A stretch of 64,000 bases of DNA from Rhyzopertha dominica (lineage: Eukaryota; Arthropoda; Insecta; Coleoptera; Bostrichidae): contig QCXZ01000045.1 in assembly GCA_025024175.1 (NCBI GenBank), positions 1,490,649-1,554,648 of the forward strand, in the 5' to 3' direction. The notes under the pieces are model-generated. The model did no database searches and had not been told where the DNA came from. It saw nothing but the letters and a program-made list of their open reading frames with translations. Every line of letters starts with the position of its first letter. Position 1 is the first letter of the stretch. Position numbers and translations under genes: made by a program. Positions 14,503 through 27,089 of the stretch are shown one piece after another.

Positions 14503-15416
14503 GAGGGGCGTATACCTAGAGCAAATCGGGTCATTTTAAGCACTTACCGTTTTACATTTTACCGAGTTATTCGAAACTTTTTCGAAGCGAAATTTCGACA
14601 TGGCAATGACATAAGATGTAGCTACAACCTAGAGTTCGAGTTTTTTCTGAATTTCGTACAGTAATGTAAATATTTGTTGTTATATTTTGCTTAAAAATGC
14701 GTATTTTTGGCGAGCTATTTCTCGAAAACTAAGGCACATAAACGAAAAATTCGAACTCCACGTTGTAGCTACATATTTCTTTGTACACTACCAAAAACAT
14801 GAGCACGATAAATGAATAAAAACATTCAAAAAATCTAAAACCGCAAACCCTTTCGCACGAGTCCGTCACGAGAGCAGAATGCGAATGCCTATCCCCACCA
14901 GATCCGTCGCGTGTTATCCACTGATCAGTGAGGCTAAGATACAATCCTGTCGGGAATGATCGAGCGGTATACGATCTATTCCGATATGACTGGATTTCTA
15001 AGATTGTATGTCTCATTACACGTGACAAGTTTAATGTTAAAAGCTCTTTCACATTAATTTACTGTCTGCCGAAGCAATGGGGAGGCGGAAGGAAAATTGT
15101 TATAATAGTTCCTACAGAAATCATGCAGGTAGAATGAAATGTTATATAGTTCATATTTACAGAAATAAATGGGTTATTCCATATTTTGAATACCTAACCT
15201 GGTATAATATCATAGTAAGTTACTAATATCATGCTTACTTTTTTGTGCACACCCTAGAGTCAGCAATTTTCCGAATATTAGTTTAGCTCGTCCGTTGCTC
15301 GTACGATCTTTGCGCGATGTCAACCTATCGGCTACCCTCTTACGTCCCATGTCCCGCTGGTAATATGGGTTGCATAATTTACATTTCTGCCCGATCGCTC
15401 CAAGTAAATGCCCCTC
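14503..15416. mobile_element. non-autonomous TTAA-target element (piggyBac-type MITE)
   Basis: The satellite is interrupted by 914 bp of unrelated DNA. It is flanked on both sides by TTAA (14499..14502 and 15417..15420), and removing it with one TTAA restores an ordinary monomer (ctgctactcttaagtgtat). The ends are imperfect inverted repeats of about 27 bp beginning GAGGGGC: GAGGGGCGTATACCTAGAGC on the left against GAGGGGCATTTACTTGGAGC read from the right. TTAA duplication is the signature of the piggyBac superfamily. No transposase is visible; small open frames at 14729..15052 (minus) and 14928..15137 (plus) resemble nothing I know. It is best read as a MITE-like derivative mobilised in trans. 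Confidence 0.8.
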
Positions 15417-18400
15417 TTAAGTGTATATAAATAAGAAATCTAAATGCAAATGATGGTTTAAACGCGTGTTTTGTCGCCTTAAATGTGGTAACGTGGCGAT
15501 TCGACATTCACAAGGAGTTGCNTGTTCGGTTAGCTAGTTGCAGATTATCTCCTAATTTATAATTTAGGTTTCTAAACCTAATGCGGACGTGATGTATTGC
15601 TAGTCCAGACGAGCACACCCATCTGGCAGTGTCTAAGCTTTTGATCATGAGGTATTTCCAAAATGCATCGAGTAATTGTATTGATACTGGTAAGTATACA
15701 TAGCAAATTAAAATGCAAATAGTGCAAACGCGTGTTTGTCGCCTTGCATGGCGTATCGTTGGAGATTCGACAGTACCAATGTGCTATATGTCTGCATTAG
15801 AAACAGAGTTAATCAACTAATGGTTAATTTAGCTTTCTAAACCTAATGCAGACCTGATGTATTGCTTGTCTTGAAGAGCACACACAACTGGCAGTGTCTA
15901 AGCTTTTGAGCATGAGATATTTCCAAAATGCATCGAGCAATTTTATCGATACTGGTAAGTATACATAACAAATTAAAATGTAGATAATGGTGCAAACGCG
16001 TGGCGTATCGTAGGAGATTCGACATTAACAAAGTATTATATGTCTGCGTTAGATAGATGGAGTTTATCACCTAATGGTTAATTTAGCTTTCTAAACCCAA
16101 TGCAGACCTGATTGCTTGTCTACGCGAGCACACAACTGGCAGTGTCTAAGCTTTTGATCATGAGGTATTGTATTGATATTGGTAAGTATACATAACAAAT
16201 TAATATGTATGAAGATAATGGTGCAAACGCGTGCTTGTTGCCTTGCATGGCGTATCGAAGGAGATTCGACATTAACAAAGTGTTATATGTCTGCGTTAGA
16301 TACATGGAGTTTATCACCTAACGGTTAATTTAGTTTTCTATACCTAATGCAGACCTGATGTATTGCTTGTCTAGACGAGCACACTGATCTGGCAGTGTCT
16401 TAGCTTTTGATCATGAGGTATTTCAAAATGCATCGCACAATTGTACTGCTACTGTTATGTATTATATAACTAATTTAAGTGCAGGTAATAGTGCAAACGC
16501 GTGATTTGTCGCCTTGAATGACGTATCGTAGGAGATTCAACATCAACAAAGTGCTATATGTTTCAGTTTGATAGATGGGGTTTATCACCTAATGGTTAAT
16601 TTAGCATTCTAAACCTAATGCAGACCTGATGTATTGCTTGTCTAGGCGAGCACACATGACTGGCAGTGTCTAAGCTTTTGATCATGAGGTATTTCCAAAA
16701 TGCATCGAGTAATTGTATTGATACTGGTAAGTATACATGGCAAATTAAACTGCAGATAATAGTGCAAACGCGTGTTTGCCGCCTTGCATGGCGTATCGTA
16801 GGAGATTCGAAAATACCAATGTGTTATGTCTGCGTTAGAAACAGAGTTTATCACCTAATGGGTAATTCAGCTTTCTAAACCTAATGCAGATCTGATGTAT
16901 TGCTTGTCTAGACGAGCACACACGACTGGCAGTGACTAAGCTTTTGATCATGAGGTTTTGTATTCATACTGGTAGGTATACATAACAAATTAATATGTAG
17001 ATAATGGTGCAAACGCGTGTTAGTTGCCTTGCATGGTGTATCGAAAGAGATTCGACATTAACAAAGTGTTATATGTCTGCATTAGATACATGGAGTTTAT
17101 CACCTAATGGTTAATTTAGCTTTCTAAACCTAATGCAGACCTGATGTATTGCTTGTCTAGACGAGCACACACAACTGGTAGTGTTTAAGCTTTTGATCAT
17201 GAGGTATTTCCAAAATGCATTGAGCAATTGTATTGATATTGGTAAGTATACATAACAAATTAATATGAAGATAATGGTGCAAACGCGTGTTTGTCGCCTT
17301 GCATGGCGTATCGTAGGAGATTCGAAAATACCAATGTGTTATATGTCTGCATTAGATACATGGAGTGTATCACCTAATGGTTAATTTAGCTTTCTAAACC
17401 TAATGCAGACCTGATGTATTGCTTGTCTAGACGAGCACACACAACTTGGTAGTGTTTAAGCTTTTGATCATGAGGTATTTCCAAAATGCATCGAGTAATT
17501 GTATTGTTACTGGTAAGTACACATAACAAATTAATATGTAGATAATGGTGCAAACGCGTGTTTGTTGCCTTGCATGGCGTATCAAATGAGATTTGACACA
17601 AAGTGTTATATATCTGCGTTAGATACATGGAGTTTATCACCTAACGGTTAATTTAGCTTTCTAAACCTAATGCAGACCTGATCTATTTCTTGTCAAGACG
17701 AGCACACTCATCTGACAGTCTGAACTTTTGATCAAGAGGTATTTCCAAAATGCATCGAGCAATTGTATTGATACTGGTAAGTATACATAACAAATTAATG
17801 TGTAGATAATGGTGCAAACGCGTGTTTGTTGCCTTGCATGGCGTATCGTAGGAAATTCGATATTAACAAAGTGTAATATGTCTGCGTTAGATACATGGAG
17901 TTTATCACCTAACGGTTAATTTAGCTTTCTAAACCTAATGCTACCTGATGTATTGCTTGTCTACAACTGGCAGTGTCTAAGCTTTTGATCATGAGGTATT
18001 TCCAAAATGCATCGAGCAATTGTATTGATACTGGTAAGTATACATAACAAATTAATATGTAGATAATGGTGCAAACGCGTGTTTGTTGCCTTGCATGGCG
18101 TATCGAAGGAGATTCGACATTAACAAAGTGTTATATATCTGCTTTAGATACATGGAGTTTATCACCTAACGGTTAATTTAGCTTTCTAAACCTAATGCAG
18201 ACCTGATCTATTTCTTGTCTAGACGAGCACACTCATCTGACAGTCTGAACTTTTGATCAAGAGGTATTTCCAAAATGCATCGAGCAATTGTATTGATACT
18301 GGTAAGTATACATAACAAATTAATATGTAGATAATGGTGCAAACGCGTGTTTGTTGCCTTGCATGGCGTATCAAAGGAGATTTGACACAAAGTGTTATAT

Positions 18401-21400
18401 ATCTGCGTTAGATACATGGAGTTTATCACCTAACGGTTAATTTAGCTTTCTAAACCTAATGCAGACCTGATCTATTTCTTGTCAAGACGAGCACACTCAT
18501 CTGACAGTCTGAACTTTTGATCAAGAGGTATTTCCAAAATGCATCGAGCAATTGTATTGATACTGGTAAGTATACATAACAAATTAATATGTAGATAATG
18601 GTGCAAACGCGTGTTTGTTGCCTTGCATGGCGTATCGAAGGAGATTCGACATTAACAAAGTGTTATATATCTGCGTTAGATACATGGAGTTTATCACCTA
18701 ACGGTTAATTTAGCTTTCTAAACCTAATGCTACCTGATGTATTGCTTGTCTACAACTGGCAGTGTCTAAGCTTTTGATCATGAGGTATTTCCAAATTGCA
18801 TCGAGCAATTTGTATTGGTACTGGTAAGTATACATAACAAATTAATATGAAGATAATGGCGCAAACGCGTGTTTGTTGCCTTGCATGGCGTATCGAAGGA
18901 GATTCGACATTAACAAAGTGTTATATGTCTGCATTAGATACATGGAGTTTATCACCTAATGGTTAATTTAGCTTTCTAAACCTAATGCAGACCTGATGTA
19001 TTGCTAGTCCAGACGAGCACAAGCATCTGGTAGTGTTTAAGCTTTTGATCATGAGGTATTTGCAAAATGCGTTGAGCAATTGTATTGATATTGGTAAGTA
19101 TACATAACAAATTAATATGNAGATAATGGTGCAAACGCGTGTTTGTCGCCTTGCATGGCGTATCGNNGGAGATTCGAAAATAACAATGTGTTATAATGTC
19201 CTCGTTAGATACATGGAGTTTATCACCTAATGGTTAATTTAGCTTTCTAAATCTAATGCAGACCTGATGTATTGCTTGTCTAGACGAGCACACACAACTG
19301 GTAGTGCTTAAGCTTATGATCATGAGGTATTTCGAAAATGCATCGAGTAATTGTATTGATACTGGTAAGTATACATAACAAATTAATATGTAGATAATGG
19401 TGCAAACGCGTGTTTGTTGCCTTGCATGGCATATCGAAGGAGATTCGACATTAACAAAGTGTTATATATCTGCGTTAGATACATGGAGTTTATCACCTAA
19501 CGGTTAATTTATCTTTCTAAACCTAATGCAGACCTGATCTATTTCTTGTCTAGACGAGCACACTCATCTGACAGTTTAAACTTTTGATCAAGAGGTATTT
19601 CCAAAATGCATCGAGCAATTGTATTGATACTGGTAAGTATACATAACAAATTAATATGTAGATAATGGTCCAAATGCGTGTTTGTTGCCTTGCATGGCGT
19701 ATCGAAGGAGATTCGATAGTAACAAAGTGTTGTATGTCTGCGTTAGATACATGGAGTTTATCACCTAACGGTTAATTTAGCTTTCTAAACCCAATGCAGA
19801 CCTGATGTATTGCTTGTCTACAACTGGCAGTGTCTAAGCTTTTGATCATGAGGTATTCCCAAAATGCATCGAGCAATTGTATTGATACTGGTAAGTATAC
19901 ATAACAAATTAAAATGCAGATAATAGTGCAAACGCGTGTTTGTTGCCTTGCATGGCGTATCGAAGGAGATTCGACATTAACAAAGTGTTATATGTCTGCA
20001 TTAGATACATGGAGTTTATCACCTAATGGTTAATTTAGCTTTCTAAACCTAATGCAGACCTGATGTATTGCTTGTCTAGACGAGCACACACAACTGGTAG
20101 TGTTTAAGTTTTGATCATGAGGTATTTCCAAAATGCGTTGAGCAATTGTATTGATATTGGTAAGTATACATAACAAATTAATATGAAGATAATGGTGCAA
20201 ACGCGTGTTTGTCGCCTTGCATGGCGTATCGTAGGAGATTCGAAAATACCAATGTGTTATATGTCTGCGTTAGATACATGGAGTTTACCACCTAATGGTT
20301 AATTAAGCTTTCTAAACCTAATGCAGACCTGATGTATTGCTTGTCTAGACGAGCACACACAACTGGTAGTGTTTAAGCTTATGATCATGAGGTATTTCCA
20401 AAATGCATCGAGTAATTGTATTGATACTGGTAAGTATACATAACAAATTAATGTGTAGATAATGGTGCAAACGCGTGTTTGTTGCCTTGCATGGCGTATC
20501 GTAGGAAATTCGATATTAACAAAGTGTAATATGTCTGCGTTAGATACATGGAGTTTATCACCTAACGGTTAATTTAGCTTTCTAAACCTAATGCTACCTG
20601 ATGTATTGCTTGTCTACAACTGGCAGTGTCTAAGCTTTTGATCATGAGGTATTTCCAAAATGCATCGAGCAATTGTATTGATACTGGTAAGTATACATAA
20701 CAAATTAATATNTAGATAATGGTGCAAACGCGTGTTTGTTGCCTTGCATGGCGTATCGAAGGAGATTCGACATTAACAAAGTGTTATATATCTGCTTTAG
20801 ATACATGGAGTTTATCACCTAACGGTTAATTTAGCTTTCTAAACCTAATGCAGACCTGATCTATTTCTTGTCTAGACGAGCACACTCATCTGACAGTCTG
20901 AACTTTTGATCAAGAGGTATTTCCAAAATGCATCGAACAATTGTATTGATACTGGTAAGTATACATAACAAATTAATATGTAGATAATGGTGCAAACGCG
21001 TGTTTGTTGCCTTGCATGGCGTATCAAAGGAGATTTGACACAAAGTGTTATATATCTGCGTTAGATACATGGAGTTTATCACCTAACGGTTAATTTAGCT
21101 TTCTAAACCTAATGCAGACCTGATCTATTTCTTGTCAAGACGAGCACACTCATCTGACAGTCTGAACTTTTGATCAAGAGGTATTTCCAAAATGCATCGA
21201 GCAATTGTATTGATACTGGTAAGTATACATAACAAATTAATATGTAGATAATGGTGCAAACGCGTGTTTGTTGCCTTGCATGGCGTATCGAAGGAGATTC
21301 GACATTAACAAAGTGTTATATATCTGCGTTAGATACATGGAGTTTATCACCTAACGGTTAATTTAGCTTTCTAAACCTAATGCTACCTGATGTATTGCTT

Positions 21401-24400
21401 GTCTACAACTGGCAGTGTCTAAGCTTTTGATCATGAGGTATTTCCAAAATGCATCGAGCAATTTGTATTGGTACTGGTAAGTATACATAACAAATTAATA
21501 TGAAGATAATGGCGCAAACGCGTGTTTGTTGCCTTGCATGGCGTATCGAAGGAGATTCGACATTAACAAAGTGTTATATGTCTGCATTAGATACATGGAG
21601 TTTATCACCTAATGGTTAATTTAGCTTTCTAAACCTAATGCAGACCTGATGTATTGCTAGTCCAGACGAGCACAAGCATCTGGTAGTGTTTAAGCTTTTG
21701 ATCATGAGGTATTTCCAAAATGCGTTGAGCAATTGTATTGATATTGGTAAGTATACATAACAAATTAATATGAAGATAATGGTGCAAACGCGTGTTTGTC
21801 GCCTTGCATGGCGTATCGTAGGAGATTCGAAAATAACAATGTGTTATAATGTCCTCGTTAGATACATGGAGTTTATCACCTAATGGTTAATTTAGCTTTC
21901 TAAATCTAATGCAGACCTGATGTATTGCTTGTCTAGACGAGCACACACAACTGGTAGTGCTTAAGCTTATGATCATGAGGTATTTCGAAAATGCATCGAG
22001 TAATTGTATTGATACTGGTAAGTATACATAACAAATTAATATGTAGATAATGGTGCAAACGCGTGTTTGTTGCCTTGCATGGCATATCGAAGGAGATTCG
22101 ACATTAACAAAGTGTTATATATCTGCGTTAGATACATGGAGTTTATCACCTAACGGTTAATTTATCTTTCTAAACCTAATGCAGACCTGATCTATTTCTT
22201 GTCTAGACGAGCACACTCATCTGACAGTTTAAACTTTTGATCAAGAGGTATTTCCAAAATGCATCGAGCAATTGTATTGATACTGGTAAGTATACATAAC
22301 AAATTAATATGTAGATAATGGTCCAAATGCGTGTTTGTTGCCTTGCATGGCGTATCGAAGGAGATTCGATAGTAACAAAGTGTTGTATGTCTGCGTTAGA
22401 TACATGGAGTTTATCACCTAACGGTTAATTTAGCTTTCTAAACCCAATGCAGACCTGATGTATTGCTTGTCTACAACTGGCAGTGTCTAAGCTTTTGATC
22501 ATGAGGTATTCCCAAAATGCATCGAGCAATTGTATTGATACTGGTAAGTATACATAACAAATTAAAATGCAGATAATAGTGCAAACGCGTGTTTGTTGCC
22601 TTGCTTGGCGTATCGAAGGAGATTCGACATTAACAAAGTGTTATATGTCTGCATTAGATACATGGAGTTTATCACCTAATGGTTAATTTAGCTTTCTAAA
22701 CCTAATGCAGACCTGATGTATTGCTTGTCTAGACGAGCACACACAACTGGTAGTGTTTAAGTTTTGATCATGAGGTATTTCCAAAATGCGTTGAGCAATT
22801 GTATTGATATTGGTAAGTATACATAACAAATTAATATGAAGATAATGGTGCAAACGCGTGTTTGTCGCCTTGCATGGCGTATCGTAGGAGATTCGAAAAT
22901 ACCAATGTGTTATATGTCTGCGTTAGATACATGGAGTTTATCACCTAATGGTTAATTAAGCTTTCTAAACCTAATGCAGACCTGATGTATTGCTTGTCTA
23001 GACGAGCACACACAACTGGTAGTGTTTAAGCTTATGATCATGAGGTATTTCCAAAATGCATCGAGTAATTGTATTGATACTGGTAAGTATACATAACAAA
23101 TTAATATGTAGATAATGGTGCAAACGCGTGTTTGTTGCCTTGCATGGCGTATCGAAGGAGATTCGACATTAACAAAGTGTTATATATCTGCGTTAGATAC
23201 ATGGAGTTTATCACCTAACGGTTAATTTATCTTTCTAAACCTAATGCAGACCTGATCTATTTCTTGTCTAGACGAGCACACTCATCTGACAGTTTAAACT
23301 TTTGATCAAGAGGTATTTCCAAAATGCATCGAGCAATTGTATTGATACTGGTAAGTATACATAACAAATTAATATGTAGATAATGGTCCAAATGCGTGTT
23401 TGTTGCCTTGCATGGCGTATCGAAGGAGATTCGATAGTAACAAAGTGTTATATGTCTGCGTTAGATACATGGAGTTTATCACCTAACGGTTAATTTAGCT
23501 TTCTAAACCCAATGCAGACCTGATATATTGCTTGTCTACAACTGGCAGTGTCTAAGCTTTTGATCATGAGGTATTCCCAAAATGCATCGAGCAATTGTAT
23601 TGATACTGGTAAGTATACATAACAAATTAATATGAAGATAATGATGCAAACGCGTGCTTGTTGCCTTGCATGGCGTTATCGAAGGAGATTCGACATTAAC
23701 AAAGTGTTATATGTCCGCGTTAGATACATGGAGTTTATCACCTAACAGTTAATTTAGCTTTCTAAATCTAATGCAGACCTGATGTATTGCTTGTCTAGAC
23801 GAGCACACTGATCTGGCAGTGTCCTTAGCTTTTGATCATGAGGTATTTCAAAATGCATCGAGCAATTGTACTGCTACTGTTAAGTATATATAACAAATTT
23901 AAGTGCAGATAATAGTGCAAACGCGTGATTTGTCGCCTTGAATGACGTATCGTAGGAGATTCAACATCAACAAAGTGTTATATGNTTCAGTTTGATAGAT
24001 GGGGTTTATCACCTAATGGTTAATTTAGCTTTCTAAACCTAATGCAGACCTGATGTACTGCTTATCTAGACGAGCACACACATATGGCAGTGTCTAAGCT
24101 TTTGAGCATGAGATATTTCCAAAATGCATCGAGCAATTTTATCGATACTGGTAAGTATACATAGCAAATTAAAATGCAATTAGTGCAAACGCGTGTTTGT
24201 CGCCTTGCATGGCGTATCGTTGGAGATTCGACAATACCAATGTGTTATATGTCTGCATTAGAAACAGAGTTAATCACCTAATGGTTAATTTAGCTTTCTA
24301 AACCTAATGCAGACCTGATGTATTGCTTGTCTAGACNAGCACACACNACTGGCAGTGTCTAAGCTTTTGAGCATGAGATATTTCCAAAATGCATCGAGCA

Positions 24401-25460
24401 ATTTTATTGATACTGGTAAGTATACATAACAAATTAAAATATAGATAATGGTGCAAACGCGTGGCGTATCGTAGGAGATTCGACATTAACAAAGTGTTAT
24501 ATGTCTACGTTAGATAGATGGAGTTAATCACCTAATGGTTAATTTAGCTTTCTAAACCCAATGCAGACCTGATGTATTGCTTGTCTAGACGAACACACAC
24601 AACTGGCAGTGTCTAAGCTTTTGATCATGAGGTATTTCAAATATGCATCGGGCAATTGGTACTGGTAAGTATACATAACAAATGAATATGTAGATAATGG
24701 TGCAAACGCGTGTTTGTTGCCTTGCATGGCGAATCGTAGGAAATTCGACATTAACAAAGTGTTATATGTCTGCGTTAGATACATGGAGTTTATCACCTAA
24801 TGGTTAATTTAGCATTCTAAACCTAATGCAGACCTGATGTATTGCTTGTCTACAACTGGCAGTGTCTAAGCTTTTGATCATGAGGTAATTCTAAAATGCA
24901 TAGAGCAATTGTATTGATACTGGTAAGTATACATAACAAATTAATATAAAGATAATGGTGCAAACGCGTGCTTGTTGCCTTGCATGGCGTATCGAAGGAG
25001 ATTCGACATTAACAAAGTGTTATATGTCTGCGTTAGATACATGGAGTTTATCACCTATCGGTTAATTTAGCTTTCTAAACCTAATGCAGACAAGATGTAA
25101 TGCTTGTCTACAACTGGCAGTGTCTAAGCTTTTTATCATGAGGTAATTCCAAAATGCATAGAGCAATTGTATTGATACTGGTAAGTATACATAACAAATT
25201 AATATAAAGATAATGGTGCAAACGCGTGCTTGTTGCCTTGCATGGCGTATCGAAGGAGATTCGACATTAACAAAGTGTTATATGTCTGCGTTAGATACAT
25301 GGAGTTTATCACCTATCGGTTAATTTAGCTTTCTAAACCTAATGCAGACAAGATGTAATGCTTGTCTAGACGAGCTCACTGATCTGGCAGTGTCTTAGCT
25401 TTTGATCATGAGGTATTTCAAAATGCATCGAGCAATTGTACTGCTACTGTTAAGTATATA
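15417..25460 (+). repeat. satellite array, segment 2
   Basis: This continues the same array after the TTAA element, in the same orientation. Monomers starting with ttgatactggtaagtatac predominate; the ctgctactcttaag type is rare here. Shortened monomers (tctacaactgg) occur at about 17960, 18746, 19815 and 20613. It contains the 2,653-bp tandem duplication described separately and a further block of about 1,062 bp repeated between about 22150 and 23217 (variant taatttatctttctaaac). Scattered N bases (for example 19126, 19186 and 20711) show that the assembly was ambiguous. No gene is visible. Confidence 0.96.
17795..23100 (+). repeat. 2,653-bp higher-order repeat, two tandem copies
   Basis: Copy 1 is about 17795..20447 and copy 2 about 20448..23100. 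Every landmark I checked is shifted by 2,653 bp: 17941 to 20594 (ctacctgatgt), 18208 to 20861, 19126 to 21779. The unit is about ten monomers. Only a few substitutions separate the copies (for example ccaaattgc against ccaaaatgc, tttaccacc against tttatcacc, ccttgcatgg against ccttgcttgg) plus N positions, so identity is above 99% by eye. It is either a recent duplication or a collapsed or expanded assembly unit. Confidence 0.88.
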
Positions 25461-27089
25461 TGTTACCGGCCAAACCCGATTTCAGGACAAACCAGTTTTG
25501 CCTAGGCTAAGCTAGTTCTTCCTATACGCGATAGGATTAACTAGTATAGCCTAGTCCAAACTGATTTGTTCTAAGCCCGATAGGACGGACTAGTTTAGGC
25601 TAGGCCAAACTAGTTGATCCTAATATCAATACGCACACTCTAGGATAAACTGGTATGGCCTAGTCTAAACAATAAACGAATGTAGCAGGGTCGGAAAGTA
25701 ACTGAGCAAACATGTCAGGACATGTTCATGCGGGAATGCTCCGAACGTCCCGTGCTGCTCCTCGCTCGTCATTTGTCGCATTGTTTTAAACGCATTTAGC
25801 GTCTAGTTGCTAACCGTGCATAACATATACGCCCTGAGTAGGACTTTCAACTTCCTCTTTGCCGCAAGAAATCATAAATGATATTAAGGATGAAGATGAT
25901 TTAAGGAAGGTAATGGAAGATGATCACAATGTTAACTTGACAGAAGACAGTGATGATAACGTTGCCGAAGATAGAGACCAAGAAAAAGTTTCTTTATCTG
26001 AAAATGATATTCATAAAGCTAGAACAACTGCAGCAGAAAATCTTGTGAAACAGGCTAAGAAAATGATAGCTACTTCTGACAAATCTCATCCACCTGTCAA
26101 TATTGGAGATAATGTGACTATACCGATTCCAGATGTTGACAAAGGCAAAGGTGATCTCAGGAACATCATTGGAGTTATTCTTCAGAAAAATGACGAAGGT
26201 TTATACAAAGTTGGCACCAAACACGGTGTACTTCAGAAACTATATTGCAGGTATTATTTTTTCTCAATTATCTATCTTTCTGGAACATCATTGATATTCT
26301 AAAGTAACTAATATGTTTTTTAGATCAGAATTCGGCATTTGCAGTCAAAATTTTTTAGAGGTAGCAGATGTAAACCAAGACTGAAATATCGTTGAGGATT
26401 GCAGCTACGAAACATTCATTTGGATCAGGCCAAGGTTTTGTAAGATGCAGCTGCAACAAGAACTGTTCCACAAACAGATGCCAGTGCAAGAAGACAATGA
26501 TACTCTGCAATTCTAAGTGCCACCAAAGCAAACCATGTAAAAATAAATAACAATTTTAATAATTAACATAATACTCGTATGATTATTGCTTCTTAAAAAA
26601 AACAGTATTATATGTTATAGTGTGATTGTTTGTATTACCAATTATTATCCATAACTTTTAACGACATAACAATTTTAATTTGAGATTTGATTATTGCTTC
26701 TATTAAAAAAAAACTTACCTATTATTTGTTAGTTTGCTACATATTATGTAGTATGATTGTTCGTATTATCAATTATCCATAACGACGAATCATTATAGTT
26801 TAATAAAGATGATTATTTTTCTAAACACGGAGTATTTTATTTAGTTCATCTATTTATTTTGACTTTTAGATATCTATATGTTTTGACTAGGCTATACCAG
26901 TTTATCCTAGAGTGTGCGTACTTATATCAGGATCAACTAGTTTGGCCTAGCCTAAACTAGTCCGTCCTATCGGGCTTAGAACAAATCAGTTTGGACTAGG
27001 CTATACTAGTTAATCCTATCGCGTATAGGAAGAACTAGTTTAGCCTAGGCAAAACTGGTTTGTCCTGAAATCGGGTTCGGCCGGTAACA
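25461..27089 (+). mobile_element. Ginger-type DNA transposon, internally deleted copy
   Basis: This 1,629-bp insertion in the satellite starts TGTTACCGGCC and ends GGCCGGTAACA. It is flanked by a 4-bp duplication TATA (25457..25460 and 27090..27093); removing it restores the monomer sequence gttaagtatatataacaa. Terminal inverted repeats are about 210 bp (25461..25670 and 26881..27089) with few mismatches, full of short ctagt/actag-type motifs. TGT...ACA ends, long inverted repeats, a 4-bp duplication and a gypsy-like integrase are the known features of Ginger elements. Only the C-terminal part of the integrase gene remains, so this copy is non-autonomous. Confidence 0.82.
25859..26550 (+). 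pseudogene. C-terminal remnant of Ginger (KRBA2/GIN1-like) integrase
   Basis: Exon 1 (to 26250) encodes an acidic stretch, then ENLVKQAKKMIA, then a basic fold with IPIPDVDKGKGDLRNIIGVI and YKVGTKHGVLQKLYCR. A GT-AG intron of 73 bp (26251..26323) leads into an exon reading SEFGICSQNFLEVADV. After a one-base frame disruption near 26382 it continues as GQGFVRCSCNKNCSTNRCQC and ends CHQSKPCKNK at 26550. The PDVDKGKGD...GVL..LY block followed by a cysteine-rich tail is typical of the C-terminus of the gypsy-integrase-related proteins in Ginger transposons and their KRBA2-like relatives (family knowledge). The zinc-binding and DDE integrase core is absent. There is no ATG; the open frame begins with TTG just inside the deletion junction. 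The remnant is not functional as a transposase but could encode a DNA-binding tail. Confidence 0.75.
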
